DNA of 42,816 bases, taken from assembly GCA_002335495.1 (NCBI GenBank), contig DDBW01000021.1:550-43365 (forward strand), read 5' to 3'. Of this stretch, positions 17,882 through 24,686 are shown one piece after another (within the stretch, counting starts at the first letter, position 1; each line of letters starts with the position of its first letter). The notes below the pieces were generated by a model. It searched no databases and had not been told where the DNA came from. It was given only the letters and a program-made list of their open reading frames with translations. The stretch comes from Candidatus Dojkabacteria bacterium UBA2022 (GTDB taxonomy: Bacteria; Patescibacteriota; Dojkabacteria; SC72). A program made the position numbers and the translations under genes.

Positions 17882-18141
17882 AATTGCCTAGAAAAATTAT
17901 CTAGGTTACAATTGGGTGTCCTAGTGGACAAAAAGAGAGTGTTTGGCTCCGTAACCAACGTTATGGGACCCCAATATCGCTTAATCTCTCGGGATTAAGT
18001 TGAGGAGACCCACTTTTTTGGAGCAGAGCTCCAAAACCTCTCTTCCTCTAGGACACCTTTCATTGATACAACAACCCTTTTCTTCCACGTCATCAAATTT
18101 TGAACTACCCCATTCTACTCCTCGAGCAGACGTCCTCGAAG
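17882..18141. ncRNA. Multi-branched structured element, candidate non-coding RNA of unknown family
   Basis: The 365-base gap between the M50 protease and the TrmB-like gene holds dense complementarity. A closing helix of 10 perfect pairs (17915-17924 with 18048-18057) and a second helix of 7 pairs (17933-17939 with 18038-18044) enclose three hairpins: 17943-17974; 17980-17999 (7 pairs, loop TCTCGG); and 18016-18036 (9 perfect pairs, loop AGA). A hairpin flanks each side, at 17882-17913 and 18120-18141. Short open frames cross it but do not look like proteins. The strand is undecided. It does not show the conserved blocks of RNase P RNA, tmRNA, SRP RNA or 5S rRNA as I know them. A MITE-like element is the main alternative. 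Confidence 0.6.
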
Positions 18142-18226
18142 CATGAAACAATCGACCAATACATCTAACAAGGAAATACAAAAAGCCTAACAAACCTCTA
18201 AGCACCAATATCGAATAAAGTGAAAC

Positions 18227-19054
18227 CTAGCTAACCCTTCTATACTCTTCCATCATCTCCAGCCACCCAGAGACTGAAACAGGTTTTGCAATATTCCAAT
18301 ACATATCAAAGAAACTCCTTTGCATAAATGCAAACTTAGAATCCTCAATTTCAACGGCATAGACATCGCCTTTATGCCAATTGAAAATAACCACGGTATC
18401 ATTATATATATCCATCTCAATTTCAAAATCTATAACATCAGGAGTTAAATACCTAATATTGTCATTCTTGAATGGCATAATATTCCTCCCCTTTACTTCC
18501 GCCTCACTCTTAAGGAATTGAAAAGACCTTAGATCCTTAACTTCAATACCTCTATAATCCAGTTCTTTAGTCCAGCTCCTAAAGAATTTCTTTCCAACTA
18601 TCTCATCTAAAAATCTATATGAGAAAGTCCGAAGCTCTCCTACAGCTTTCAACTCATTCCATAACACCTGCTTAATCCCCTCTCTTCCTGAATATGACCT
18701 AACTTTGCTTGGGAGAGAGGAAAGTTTAACCTCCTCAACGGCTTTAATAAAAGGGTTTAAGTTTTCAGAGACATATGAAAGGTCCTCTACCTTTTTATGC
18801 GCCAACCTTTCAAGCGAATCAATTTCAGAAATGCCAAGTAGCTTTCTATTTCCTAATATTTTTTCAATAACTAACCCTTTTGAGATCATTCCATATATAT
18901 CTCTATATAATCGAGTTCTTTCTATTCGCGTTGTGCGAGAGAGCTCAAGAATAGTCTGATCACCCTTTTCGAGCAACGAAAGATATACATTAATTTCAAC
19001 TAACGACAGCCCAAGCTTTCTTAGATAATTTTTTACAGATTTTTCATTCATCAT
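18227..19054 (-). CDS. TrmB-like winged-helix transcriptional regulator
   Basis: The protein of about 275 residues begins with a winged-helix domain: NYLRKLGLSLVEINVYLSLLEKG, then LSRTTRIERTRLYRDIYGMISKGLV. A C-terminal sensor-like domain of the TrmB/phospholipase-D-like kind follows (VRSYSGREGIKQVLWNEL). The open frame extends upstream to 19222, but that part would overlap the divergent gene and is hydrophobic and atypical, so I chose the ATG at 19054 (another at 19051). It probably controls itself and the divergent flavoprotein through the dyad between them. The ligand is unknown. Confidence 0.8.
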   Translation of the reverse strand: MMNEKSVKNYLRKLGLSLVEINVYLSLLEKGDQTILELSRTTRIERTRLYRDIYGMISKGLVIEKILGNRKLLGISEIDSLERLAHKKVEDLSYVSENLNPFIKAVEEVKLSSLPSKVRSYSGREGIKQVLWNELKAVGELRTFSYRFLDEIVGKKFFRSWTKELDYRGIEVKDLRSFQFLKSEAEVKGRNIMPFKNDNIRYLTPDVIDFEIEMDIYNDTVVIFNWHKGDVYAVEIEDSKFAFMQRSFFDMYWNIAKPVSVSGWLEMMEEYRRVS

Positions 19055-19073
19055 TTGTGCAAATTTTACACAA
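19055..19073. promoter_or_regulatory. Candidate operator dyad
   Basis: TTGTG (19055-19059) and CACAA (19069-19073) form an inverted repeat with an AT-rich centre, directly upstream of the TrmB-like start and 36 bases before the divergent gene. This is a typical position for autoregulation. Its use by the regulator is inferred. Confidence 0.35.
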
Positions 19074-19109
19074 GTTACGAAAAAGAAACAAGAAAGAGAT
19101 AATATATCA

Positions 19110-19604
19110 ATGAAAAATCGAATCATTGAAATCCTAAAAGAAAATTTATATATGACAATTGCGACATCAGACAGCAATGGAAACCCCTGGATATCAAATA
19201 TATATTTCGCTTTTGACAGCAAAATTAATATCTACTGGTACTCCCCGAAAGAAAGCAGACACTCAAATTACATTAAGGATAATCCTAATATAGCCATATC
19301 TATTTTCAATTCAACATCCAAAGGTGAGGATGTAAAAGCATTATATATAAAAGCAAAAGCACAGGAGATAACCAACAAGAATAAAATTCTAAAAGCATTA
19401 ATCCCATACGGTGAGAAGATGCTTAAAACAGGATTTATATCAAAAGAAAATCTCAAATCATTCTTAAAAACACATATCAATTTTCAAAATAAATCTCCGT
19501 TAAGAATGTACAAAGCGATACCAAATGAGATTTCACTGCTTGCAGACAGTAAAATGTACAGAGGCCTCTATATAGATAGCAGGATAGTTATAAAAGAGGA
19601 TTGA
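19110..19604 (+). CDS. Pyridoxamine 5'-phosphate oxidase-like flavin-binding protein
   Basis: The 164-residue protein shows the split-barrel pattern of the PNPOx-like family: LYMTIATSDSNGNPWISNIYFAFD at the N-terminus, then INIYWYSPKESRHSNYIKDNPNIAISIF. Such proteins bind FMN, F420 or heme; the ligand cannot be decided here. TAATAT at 19100-19105 ends 4 bases before the ATG, so the mRNA may start near the codon. It is divergent from the TrmB-like regulator, suggesting control by it. Confidence 0.8.
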   Translation: MKNRIIEILKENLYMTIATSDSNGNPWISNIYFAFDSKINIYWYSPKESRHSNYIKDNPNIAISIFNSTSKGEDVKALYIKAKAQEITNKNKILKALIPYGEKMLKTGFISKENLKSFLKTHINFQNKSPLRMYKAIPNEISLLADSKMYRGLYIDSRIVIKED

Positions 19605-19626
19605 CACTCCCCCACCCCCTTATGAT
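19601..19626 (+). promoter_or_regulatory. Possible promoter before small membrane protein
   Basis: TTGACA (19601-19606) overlaps the stop of the previous gene, and TATGAT lies at 19621-19626. The 14-base spacer is short, so the true -10 may be a few bases further on. Confidence 0.4.
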
Positions 19627-19627
19627 A

Positions 19628-19681
19628 CCTTGGATTTCATCTCTACCCGTAGGGTGAGATAAAAAAACAATATTTCCAAGG
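19628..19681 (+). promoter_or_regulatory. Structured leader overlapping the ribosome-binding site
   Basis: CCTTGGA (19628-19634) pairs with TCCAAGG (19675-19681), whose last bases are part of the AGGAG ribosome-binding site before the ATG at 19691. Inside, ATCTC-T-ACCC (19639-19648) pairs with GGGT-GAGAT (19652-19660) around GTA. The A-rich internal loop follows on the 3' side. If transcription starts at about 19633, only the inner hairpin is made, so the role of the outer helix is uncertain. Confidence 0.4.
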
Positions 19682-19690
19682 AGAAGAACG

Positions 19691-19924
19691 ATGTCAGACA
19701 TACCCGCAAGCTTCCCCACCCCAACAGAGCCTGCTCTAATTCCCTATACTGAAAAAGTAGAACAGGAATTAAAAGAGATTGGTGAAAGGTCCGCCTTTCA
19801 TGGGAAAACCCCTAGAAGGGAGCCCATAAAAGAGGAAGAAGGTCCGAATCTATTAGTAACAATCCTGCTTGGTACAGGCATTTTGCTAATAATTATTGGG
19901 TGCATAACCATATTTGGGGTATAA
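19691..19924 (+). CDS. Small C-terminally anchored membrane protein, 77 residues
   Basis: The protein has a Pro-rich N-terminus (IPASFPTPTEPALIPYTEK), a charged middle and one membrane helix at the C-terminus (NLLVTILLGTGILLIIIGC), ending almost immediately after. It has a clear AGGAG ribosome-binding site, unusual in this window, and is followed by a strong terminator. It is probably a highly expressed monocistronic gene. Function is unknown. Confidence 0.7.
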   Translation: MSDIPASFPTPTEPALIPYTEKVEQELKEIGERSAFHGKTPRREPIKEEEGPNLLVTILLGTGILLIIIGCITIFGV

Positions 19925-19939
19925 CTTTCTTCTTGGGGG

Positions 19940-19999
19940 CCTAGAGCCTATGCAAATGATTTTACATCAGCATAGGCTCTAGGAGAAAGTTCTTTTCTT
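19940..19999 (+). terminator. Strong intrinsic terminator
   Basis: A perfect 14-pair stem (19940-19953 with 19970-19983) is extended inside by TGAT (19957-19960) with ATCA (19966-19969). A T-rich run follows after AGAAAG, ending at about 19999. It ends the small membrane protein transcript. Confidence 0.75.
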
Positions 20000-20009
20000 A
20001 TGACTAGAA

Positions 20010-20038
20010 TTGACTATATCTTGCTGATATAATATGCT
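20010..20038 (+). promoter_or_regulatory. Predicted promoter of tRNA-Thr/tRNA-Tyr pair
   Basis: TTGACT (20010-20015) and TATGCT (20033-20038) are 17 bases apart. An overlapping TATAAT is at 20028-20033. The start would fall close to the tRNA-Thr 5' end. Confidence 0.5.
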
Positions 20039-20047
20039 TACAAGCGT

Positions 20048-20124
20048 GCCGAAGTAGCTCAGTTGGTCAGAGCAACTGTTTTGTAAACAGTAGGTCGAGA
20101 GTCCGAATCTCTCCTTCGGCTCCA
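20048..20124 (+). tRNA. tRNA-Thr (anticodon UGU)
   Basis: A complete cloverleaf is visible: acceptor GCCGAAG/CTTCGGC, D-arm GCTC/GAGC, anticodon stem ACTGT/ACAGT with loop TTTGTAA (anticodon TGT) and T-arm GAGAG/CTCTC. The discriminator is T and CCA is encoded (20122-20124). Confidence 0.97.
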
Positions 20125-20128
20125 GTAT

Positions 20129-20211
20129 GCAGAGGTGGCGGAGCGGTCAAACGCACTTGACTGTAAATCAAGCGCCTTCGGGCTACACAGGTTCAAATCC
20201 TGTCCTCTGCA
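20129..20211 (+). tRNA. tRNA-Tyr (anticodon GUA)
   Basis: This is a type II tRNA with a long variable arm. The acceptor is GCAGAGG/CCTCTGC, the anticodon stem CTTGA/TCAAG, and the loop CTGTAAA gives anticodon GTA. The discriminator is A at 20211. CCA is not encoded. It starts 4 bases after the encoded CCA of tRNA-Thr, so both are probably cut from one transcript. Confidence 0.97.
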
Positions 20212-20249
20212 TACTGGAAAAAGCCCCAAAATACTTATGCAAGAAAACT

Positions 20250-20546
20250 ATGACAAGCAACGGATCACCACTACCCGCAACAGAAACCCGATGGAATGAA
20301 ATTAATGGCGCTGTAGAAATCGACGCAGGAGAAGTTTGGCCAGGAGTTTTAGTACGGATAACTGATGGCAGATGCTTTGAAGTAAGTAAAATAGAAGTTT
20401 CAGAAGGGAATCCGCCATTTCTAACCGGAAGGAAACTTCTCCCGGATGGAGAAATGATGGCATTCTTCAATGAGATATCCGATACAGAAACCGGATTCTC
20501 ATCAGACTTAGTAATCCAAATCTCCCCAATACGATACTGGCTATAG
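20250..20546 (+). CDS. Hypothetical protein, 98 residues
   Basis: The open frame runs upstream through the tRNA-Tyr gene, but the first ATG after the tRNA is at 20250. The protein is acidic and soluble, with a beta-rich look (VWPGVLVRITDGRCFEVSKIEVS). No family was recognised and the ribosome-binding site is weak. It may share the tRNA promoter. Confidence 0.5.
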   Translation: MTSNGSPLPATETRWNEINGAVEIDAGEVWPGVLVRITDGRCFEVSKIEVSEGNPPFLTGRKLLPDGEMMAFFNEISDTETGFSSDLVIQISPIRYWL

Positions 20547-20670
20547 CTTGCGAGTCACCAATATATGGTATAATGTACCTGTACTTGGCGAAATAAGTGG
20601 GTGTATATATAAATAAAAACATTTCCCTATTTACGTAAGTTACGATATTTAATTTATTTTATTTATACAT

Positions 20671-20997
20671 ATGTCCATGAAATTATACTTGGGCAATCTT
20701 CCATATTCTGCAACTGAAGAGGACTTAAAGACCCTTCTCGCTGAGTATGGTGAACTAGAGGAAGTCGTTGTTATCAAGGACAAGTTCTCTGGTCGATCAA
20801 AGGGATTCGGTTTCGCAACCTTAGTAAGCGAAGAGATGGCACGAAAAGCTATCGAAGAGCTAAACGGTAAGGATATGGACGGTAGAAATATCGTTGTAAA
20901 CGAATCAAAGCCAATGGAAAGCAGACCACGAAGAGATTTCGGAGGAAATAGAGGTGGTTTCGGAGGAAGAAGAGACGACAACAGACGATCTTACTAA
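20671..20997 (+). CDS. RRM-type RNA-binding protein with RGG tail
   Basis: The 108-residue protein is a single RNA-recognition motif with RNP2 LYLGNLP and RNP1 KGFGFATL. A Gly/Arg-rich tail follows (GGNRGGFGGRRDDNRR), as in cyanobacterial and other bacterial Rbp proteins that are often cold-induced. The start may be ATG 20671 or 20677. A long AT-rich leader (about 20600-20670) precedes it and a terminator follows. Confidence 0.92.
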   Translation: MSMKLYLGNLPYSATEEDLKTLLAEYGELEEVVVIKDKFSGRSKGFGFATLVSEEMARKAIEELNGKDMDGRNIVVNESKPMESRPRRDFGGNRGGFGGRRDDNRRSY

Positions 20998-21022
20998 TCC
21001 AAATTCCTAATATTGGAAATTT

Positions 21023-21049
21023 AACAAGGGCAGCAATGCCCTTGTTTTT
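21023..21049 (+). terminator. Intrinsic terminator after RRM gene
   Basis: A perfect 10-pair stem (21023-21032 with 21037-21046) with a GCAA tetraloop runs into a T-tract. Confidence 0.9.
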
Positions 21050-21077
21050 ATTAATCGACCTAAAGTAAAATAAGCCC

Positions 21078-21707
21078 ATGAAAGGAAAAATAGTCCTCTG
21101 CTCCAACTTAATTGATAGACATTCTAAAGAGGAGTTCGAAAAGTTTCTCGGACGCAAAACAGATGGTATGAAAGTGCTATTTATTCCAACAGGCGGAAAC
21201 CCTGAACCGAATCTAACATGGATAAAAGAAGACTATTCGATAATAGTTGAGGATTTAAAGGTAGATATCCAAGCCTACGATATTGAAGATATGAATGAAG
21301 GCCAAATAAGAGAGCTAGTACCTCAATTCGACATGATTTGGATGAGCGGAGGAGTCACCTCATACTTAATGAATGCTGTAATTAAAACAGGATTCAATAA
21401 CATCATGAAAGAAGTCATTGAAAATGACATAGTTTATGTAGGAAGCAGCTCAGGCGCAATGATTCTTAACCCCACCCTTGATGTCGCCGCTTGGTACATA
21501 GGCGAAGAAGATTCAGAATCAGCCGGAGTAAAAGGTTTAGGCTATACAGACTATTATGTATATCCTCACTATCATGAAAATCTCAAAGAAGAGATTATTA
21601 AGCGGAAAAATTTCACCGCCCCACTCTACCTAATGAAAAACGAACAGGCCATATGTATAGATAATGGTGAAATCACATACCTAGGAGGTAAGCCGGAGAT
21701 TGTATAG
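21078..21707 (+). CDS. S51 family peptidase (dipeptidase E-like)
   Basis: The 209-residue protein matches the class-I-glutamine-amidotransferase-like S51 serine peptidases. Visible features are MSGGVTSYLMNAV before the nucleophile elbow GSSSGAMIL (likely nucleophile Ser124) and the His region YPHYHEN. Members remove N-terminal Asp dipeptides or cyanophycin units. Cyanophycinase belongs to this family, which is notable given the cyanophycin-synthetase-like genes 7 kb downstream. TAAAAT at 21066-21071 stands 6 bases before the ATG (leaderless type). Confidence 0.85.
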   Translation: MKGKIVLCSNLIDRHSKEEFEKFLGRKTDGMKVLFIPTGGNPEPNLTWIKEDYSIIVEDLKVDIQAYDIEDMNEGQIRELVPQFDMIWMSGGVTSYLMNAVIKTGFNNIMKEVIENDIVYVGSSSGAMILNPTLDVAAWYIGEEDSESAGVKGLGYTDYYVYPHYHENLKEEIIKRKNFTAPLYLMKNEQAICIDNGEITYLGGKPEIV

Positions 21708-21713
21708 AACGGG

Positions 21714-21742
21714 TTGTACATAAACCCATTTCCTAATATAAT
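21714..21742 (+). promoter_or_regulatory. Predicted promoter of tRNA-Thr(GGU)
   Basis: TTGTAC (21714-21719) and TATAAT (21737-21742) are separated by 17 bases; the tRNA begins 10 bases after the -10 box. Confidence 0.65.
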
Positions 21743-21752
21743 AACCACGTAG

Positions 21753-21828
21753 GCTGAATTAGCTCAGTTGGTAGAGCATTCCCATGGTAAGGGAAAGGTC
21801 CCGAGTTCGATCCTCGGATTCAGCTCCA
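21753..21828 (+). tRNA. tRNA-Thr (anticodon GGU)
   Basis: A full cloverleaf is present: acceptor GCTGAAT/ATTCAGC, anticodon stem TTCCC/GGGAA with loop ATGGTAA (anticodon GGT), T-arm CCGAG/CTCGG, discriminator T and encoded CCA (21826-21828). Confidence 0.97.
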
Positions 21829-21885
21829 CTTAATACATTTTCATTTCGGTAGTATAATTAGAAGTATACTTTAATATCACTATTA

Positions 21886-22272
21886 ATGATTCCTTTTAAA
21901 GGAATTGAAAACAGGGCTGATATTGCTGACCTCAAGCCAGGCAATAGAGTATTGATAAAAGGAGAACACGATCTAATCATAATTGGCCTTTTCAATGAGA
22001 GAATTGACGAAGATCTTTCACTCGGAATATGCTATATAATTTCCTCTGATAACAACTTAAAACCCTTTCTCATAGATCTAACACATAGAATGAGAGTTTC
22101 AGGATTAACTACACAGGTATGGGATCTTGAAAAAGATATACCCACAGATGAGAAGCTATTCCTTAGAACAATACTAGCTGCGTCGATACCAAGAGCAATA
22201 GATAGCCAGCTTGCACTTAACTTTGTAATGGATATCCTCCCCTCTTGTATCACTGAAGATTTAGAGCTTTAA
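21886..22272 (+). CDS. Hypothetical protein, 128 residues
   Basis: This soluble protein begins with a possible small beta-barrel (LKPGNRVLIKGEHDLIIIGLF) and has a helical C-terminal half. No family was recognised. A TATAAT at 21853-21858 could be its promoter. It lies between tRNA-Thr(GGU) and the rpmG operon promoter. Confidence 0.55.
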   Translation: MIPFKGIENRADIADLKPGNRVLIKGEHDLIIIGLFNERIDEDLSLGICYIISSDNNLKPFLIDLTHRMRVSGLTTQVWDLEKDIPTDEKLFLRTILAASIPRAIDSQLALNFVMDILPSCITEDLEL

Positions 22273-22314
22273 GACATGGTAAATTTGCTGGATACTGATA
22301 TAATGAAATAGTAT

Positions 22315-22343
22315 TTGACCGTAAAACTAATTTCCCATATAAT
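22315..22343 (+). promoter_or_regulatory. Predicted promoter of the rpmG-trnW-secE-nusG-rplKA operon
   Basis: TTGACC (22315-22320) and a perfect TATAAT (22338-22343) are separated by 17 bases, with transcription expected near 22350. Confidence 0.75.
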
Positions 22344-22381
22344 CATTAGACTAAAAACTTCTAAATTTAAATCCCTTAGAA

Positions 22382-22546
22382 ATGGCAAAAGTTAAAAGAA
22401 ATATAATTGCTATGAAATGCGAAGAGTGTGGGAACAAGAACTACACTATGTATAAGACAAAGAACGTTAAGGAGAAGATCGTTAAAAGTAAGTTCTGTAG
22501 CTTCTGCAAAAAGCACACAGATCATAAAGAGACAAAAGCCAATTAG
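22382..22546 (+). CDS. rpmG: 50S ribosomal protein L33
   Basis: The 54-residue basic protein (start MAKVKRNIIAMKCEECGNKN) has two C-x2-C pairs (CEEC and CSFC), the zinc-binding form of L33. It is followed after 11 bases by tRNA-Trp and then secE and nusG, the usual bacterial gene order. Confidence 0.92.
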   Translation: MAKVKRNIIAMKCEECGNKNYTMYKTKNVKEKIVKSKFCSFCKKHTDHKETKAN

Positions 22547-22557
22547 AAATATAAGCT

Positions 22558-22633
22558 GGGCCCATAGTTTCAATTGGTAAAACAACGGTCTCCAAAACCG
22601 TATTTTCCCGTTCGAGTCGGGATGGGCCTGCCA
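22558..22633 (+). tRNA. tRNA-Trp (anticodon CCA), discriminator G73
   Basis: The acceptor is GGGCCCA/TGGGCCT with a G-U first pair. The D-arm is GTTT/AAAC, the anticodon stem ACGGT/ACCGT and the loop CTCCAAA. The discriminator is G (22630) followed by encoded CCA (22631-22633). G73 is the usual identity base of bacterial tRNA-Trp. It sits in the rpmG-secE gap. Compare the second CCA-anticodon tRNA at 40777-40853. Confidence 0.96.
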
Positions 22634-22653
22634 AATTTAATAGAAAAATAAGA

Positions 22654-22824
22654 ATGTTGAAAATAGTAAAAGAGATTGGAGTGGAGCTTAAAAATACTTC
22701 ATGGCCATCTAGGAAAAATCTAGCAATGTTAGTACTGTACACCATAATCGTTTGTGGTATAATCAGTCTGCTAATCGTAGGATTAGACATTTTCCTTCTG
22801 AGAATAAGAGATATAATTTTGTAG
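22654..22824 (+). CDS. secE: Preprotein translocase subunit SecE
   Basis: The 56-residue protein has the SecE amphipathic segment ending in ELKNTSWPSRKN and a single membrane helix (about 24-48). It belongs to the SecYEG channel. The position directly before nusG is the standard one. RNA leader signals are not visible; the ATG lies 21 bases after the tRNA-Trp CCA. Confidence 0.93.
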   Translation: MLKIVKEIGVELKNTSWPSRKNLAMLVLYTIIVCGIISLLIVGLDIFLLRIRDIIL

Positions 22825-22834
22825 GGATATTTGC

Positions 22835-23389
22835 ATGGCAAAGAAAGTTAAAAGTGAAAATCCAAACCTGAAGTGGTACGTTTTGAACGTACAGTCAGGT
22901 CATGAAAATAGTATTGCTAAAGCTATACAACAGCGAGTAGAGGCAACTGTAAGTCAGGACAAAATATCTGACGTACTAATCCCAACCCAAAAGAAAATTG
23001 TTGTAAAGGGTGGAAAGCAGAATATCAAGGAAGAAAAGATTTTCCCAGGCTATGTCCTTATAAAAATGGATCTCAGTGATGAAACATGGAGCTTAATTGC
23101 CAATACCGAGGGAGTAAAGGGATTTGTTAAAGTAGACAAGTTCCCAAGGCCTCTTCCTGAAAACGAGGTAAAGGCAATAATGAAGTTCATGGAGGTAGAA
23201 CAACCTACATATCAAACTTCATTCAGCGTTGGCGAAGCCGTTAAAATTAACGACGGAGCATTTGCTGACTTCATCGGTAGTGTACAGAGAATTGACGAAG
23301 CTAAGGGTAAGATTACAGTATTAATCTCATTCTTAGGCCGAGAAGCACCTGTAGAGTTAGAATTTTCACAGGTAAGTAAAATAAAGTAA
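22835..23389 (+). CDS. nusG: Transcription termination/antitermination factor NusG
   Basis: The 184-residue protein has the NGN domain (WYVLNVQSGHENSIAKAI, KIFPGYVLIKMDLSDETW) and a KOW domain at the C-terminus (VGEAVKINDGAFADFIGSV). It couples RNA polymerase to Rho or the ribosome. It lies between secE and rplK. Confidence 0.96.
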   Translation: MAKKVKSENPNLKWYVLNVQSGHENSIAKAIQQRVEATVSQDKISDVLIPTQKKIVVKGGKQNIKEEKIFPGYVLIKMDLSDETWSLIANTEGVKGFVKVDKFPRPLPENEVKAIMKFMEVEQPTYQTSFSVGEAVKINDGAFADFIGSVQRIDEAKGKITVLISFLGREAPVELEFSQVSKIK

Positions 23390-23402
23390 TTAAACGATTA
23401 AC

Positions 23403-23828
23403 ATGGCAAAAAAAGTAACAAAAGTATTGAAATTATTGATCCCAGCAGGAGCTGCTACCCCAGCACCACCTATTGGACCAACTCTTGCCCCTTATGGAAT
23501 CAGCACCCAGCAGTTCTGTCAGGAATTCAACGAGAAAACCAGAGAGAATAACGGAGTATTAACTCCAGTAGTTTTGAGTATCTATGAGGACAGAACCTTC
23601 TCATTCATAACTAAAACTCCTCCAACATCAGAACTAATCAGAAGAGAAATCAAAATATCCAAGGGATCACCAAAACCAAACCTACAGAAGGTTGGAAAGA
23701 TCTCAATGGACCAAATTAAGAAGATAGCAGAAACAAAGCTTGTAGACTTGAACACTAAAGATATTGACCAGGCTGCCAAAATCGTAGAAGGAACCGCAAG
23801 GCAGATGGGCGTAGAAGTAATTAAATAA
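23403..23828 (+). CDS. rplK: 50S ribosomal protein L11
   Basis: The 141-residue protein has the L11 hallmark Pro-rich loop LLIPAGAATPAPPIGPTLAP. The C-terminal RNA-binding domain ends with GTARQMGVEV. There is no Shine-Dalgarno motif in the 13-base gap after nusG. Confidence 0.97.
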   Translation: MAKKVTKVLKLLIPAGAATPAPPIGPTLAPYGISTQQFCQEFNEKTRENNGVLTPVVLSIYEDRTFSFITKTPPTSELIRREIKISKGSPKPNLQKVGKISMDQIKKIAETKLVDLNTKDIDQAAKIVEGTARQMGVEVIK

Positions 23829-23850
23829 ACTTACATAACTATTAACTAAT

Positions 23851-24534
23851 ATGGCACGCAGAGGAAAGAAGTACGTAGCAGTTGCAAAGAAAACTGACAA
23901 GAAAGAGTATTCACTAGAGCAGGCTATTAAATTAGCAAAAGCTGCTTCATACAGTAAATTTGGAGGTTCAGTAGAACTTCACTTAGCTGTAAACCTTCCT
24001 AAGGACAAGGATGCAAAATCAATTAAAGGAGCAGTCTCCCTCCCCCACTCTGCTACCAAAGAAGTTAAAATCTATGTATTCACAACACCTGAAAATGCCA
24101 AGTTAGCACTGGAAGCAGGCGCTGACAAAGCTGGGTTGGAAGAACTCGTAAAAGAAGTTCAGTCTGGAAAGATCAACTTTGACGTTGCAATTGCAACTCC
24201 TGATGTTATGGCTAAAATTGCAATTTTAGGAAAAGAATTAGGACCAAAGGGATTAATGCCAAACCCAAAGACAGGAACAGTAACAACCGATGTCGCAAAT
24301 ACGGTAGCTGAGTATAAGAAAGGAAAGATGACATTCAAAGCAGACGAGAAAGGCGGAATCCATATTTCCGTAGGAAAAATGAATCTAGAAGATGCTCAGA
24401 TTGTTGAGAATGTTAACGTAGCTCTAACAGCAATCGAGGAAGCCCTCGGAAAACAGATCTCTTCAATTGTACGAGGAAGTCACCTCGCTCCAACAATGGG
24501 TAAAGCAGTAAAGTTCAAGATTGTAAGGGAGTAA
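23851..24534 (+). CDS. rplA: 50S ribosomal protein L1
   Basis: The 227-residue protein shows L1 features: FGGSVELHLAVNLPKDKDAKSIKGAVSLPH and LGKELGPKGLMPNPKTGTV. L1 is missing in some CPR lineages, so its presence narrows the choice. It is the last gene of the operon, closed by a terminator at 24555-24581. Confidence 0.97.
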   Translation: MARRGKKYVAVAKKTDKKEYSLEQAIKLAKAASYSKFGGSVELHLAVNLPKDKDAKSIKGAVSLPHSATKEVKIYVFTTPENAKLALEAGADKAGLEELVKEVQSGKINFDVAIATPDVMAKIAILGKELGPKGLMPNPKTGTVTTDVANTVAEYKKGKMTFKADEKGGIHISVGKMNLEDAQIVENVNVALTAIEEALGKQISSIVRGSHLAPTMGKAVKFKIVRE

Positions 24535-24554
24535 AACCAAGGTTTTGACTTAAT

Positions 24555-24581
24555 AAGGGGCAGAAATGCCCCTTTTTGTTT
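24555..24581 (+). terminator. Intrinsic terminator after rplA
   Basis: An 8-pair stem (24555-24562 with 24567-24574) with a GAAA tetraloop runs into a T-tract. The T-tract overlaps the -35 box of the rplJ promoter. Confidence 0.9.
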
Positions 24582-24609
24582 GACATATAAACTACAAATA
24601 TAGTATCAT
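24580..24609 (+). promoter_or_regulatory. Predicted promoter of rplJ-rplL
   Basis: TTGACA (24580-24585) is followed by TAGTAT (24601-24606; spacer 15) or TATCAT (24604-24609; spacer 18). The leader of about 70 bases contains the L10-type hairpin. Confidence 0.6.
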
Positions 24610-24612
24610 CAC

Positions 24613-24657
24613 TTTGTCGAAGAAACATGGTACAAAAATAAATCCATGCGAGACAAA
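24613..24657 (+). promoter_or_regulatory. L10 leader-type element
   Basis: TTTGTC (24613-24618) pairs with GACAAA (24652-24657) and CATGG (24626-24630) with CCATG (24644-24648). The asymmetric internal loop GAAGAAA / CGA between them has GA-rich sides, as expected for the kink-turn of the ribosomal L10 leader bound by L10(L12)4. It lies directly in front of rplJ. Pairing is seen; the L10-leader identity is inferred from position and shape. Confidence 0.6.
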
Positions 24658-24686
24658 TTACATTTCTAAAATAAACTAATATAAAT

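Noticed and set aside
17915..18057. 5S rRNA, tmRNA, SRP RNA or RNase P RNA identity for the structured element
   Set aside because: The conserved blocks of these RNAs were not found on either strand; a weak CCGA/TTAAGC resemblance to 5S rRNA does not extend to the rest of the molecule.
17981..18208. 75-residue open frame on the minus strand in the non-coding gap
   Set aside because: It runs through perfect inverted repeats, and its composition and lack of a start signal argue against coding.
19055..19222. Upstream extension of the TrmB-like gene to 19222
   Set aside because: It would overlap the divergent PNPOx-like gene and its promoter, and the extra residues are hydrophobic and unlike the family; ATG 19054 fits the winged-helix start.
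20127..20249. Upstream extension of the 98-residue hypothetical gene to 20127
   Set aside because: This part lies on the tRNA-Tyr gene; the first ATG after the tRNA is at 20250.
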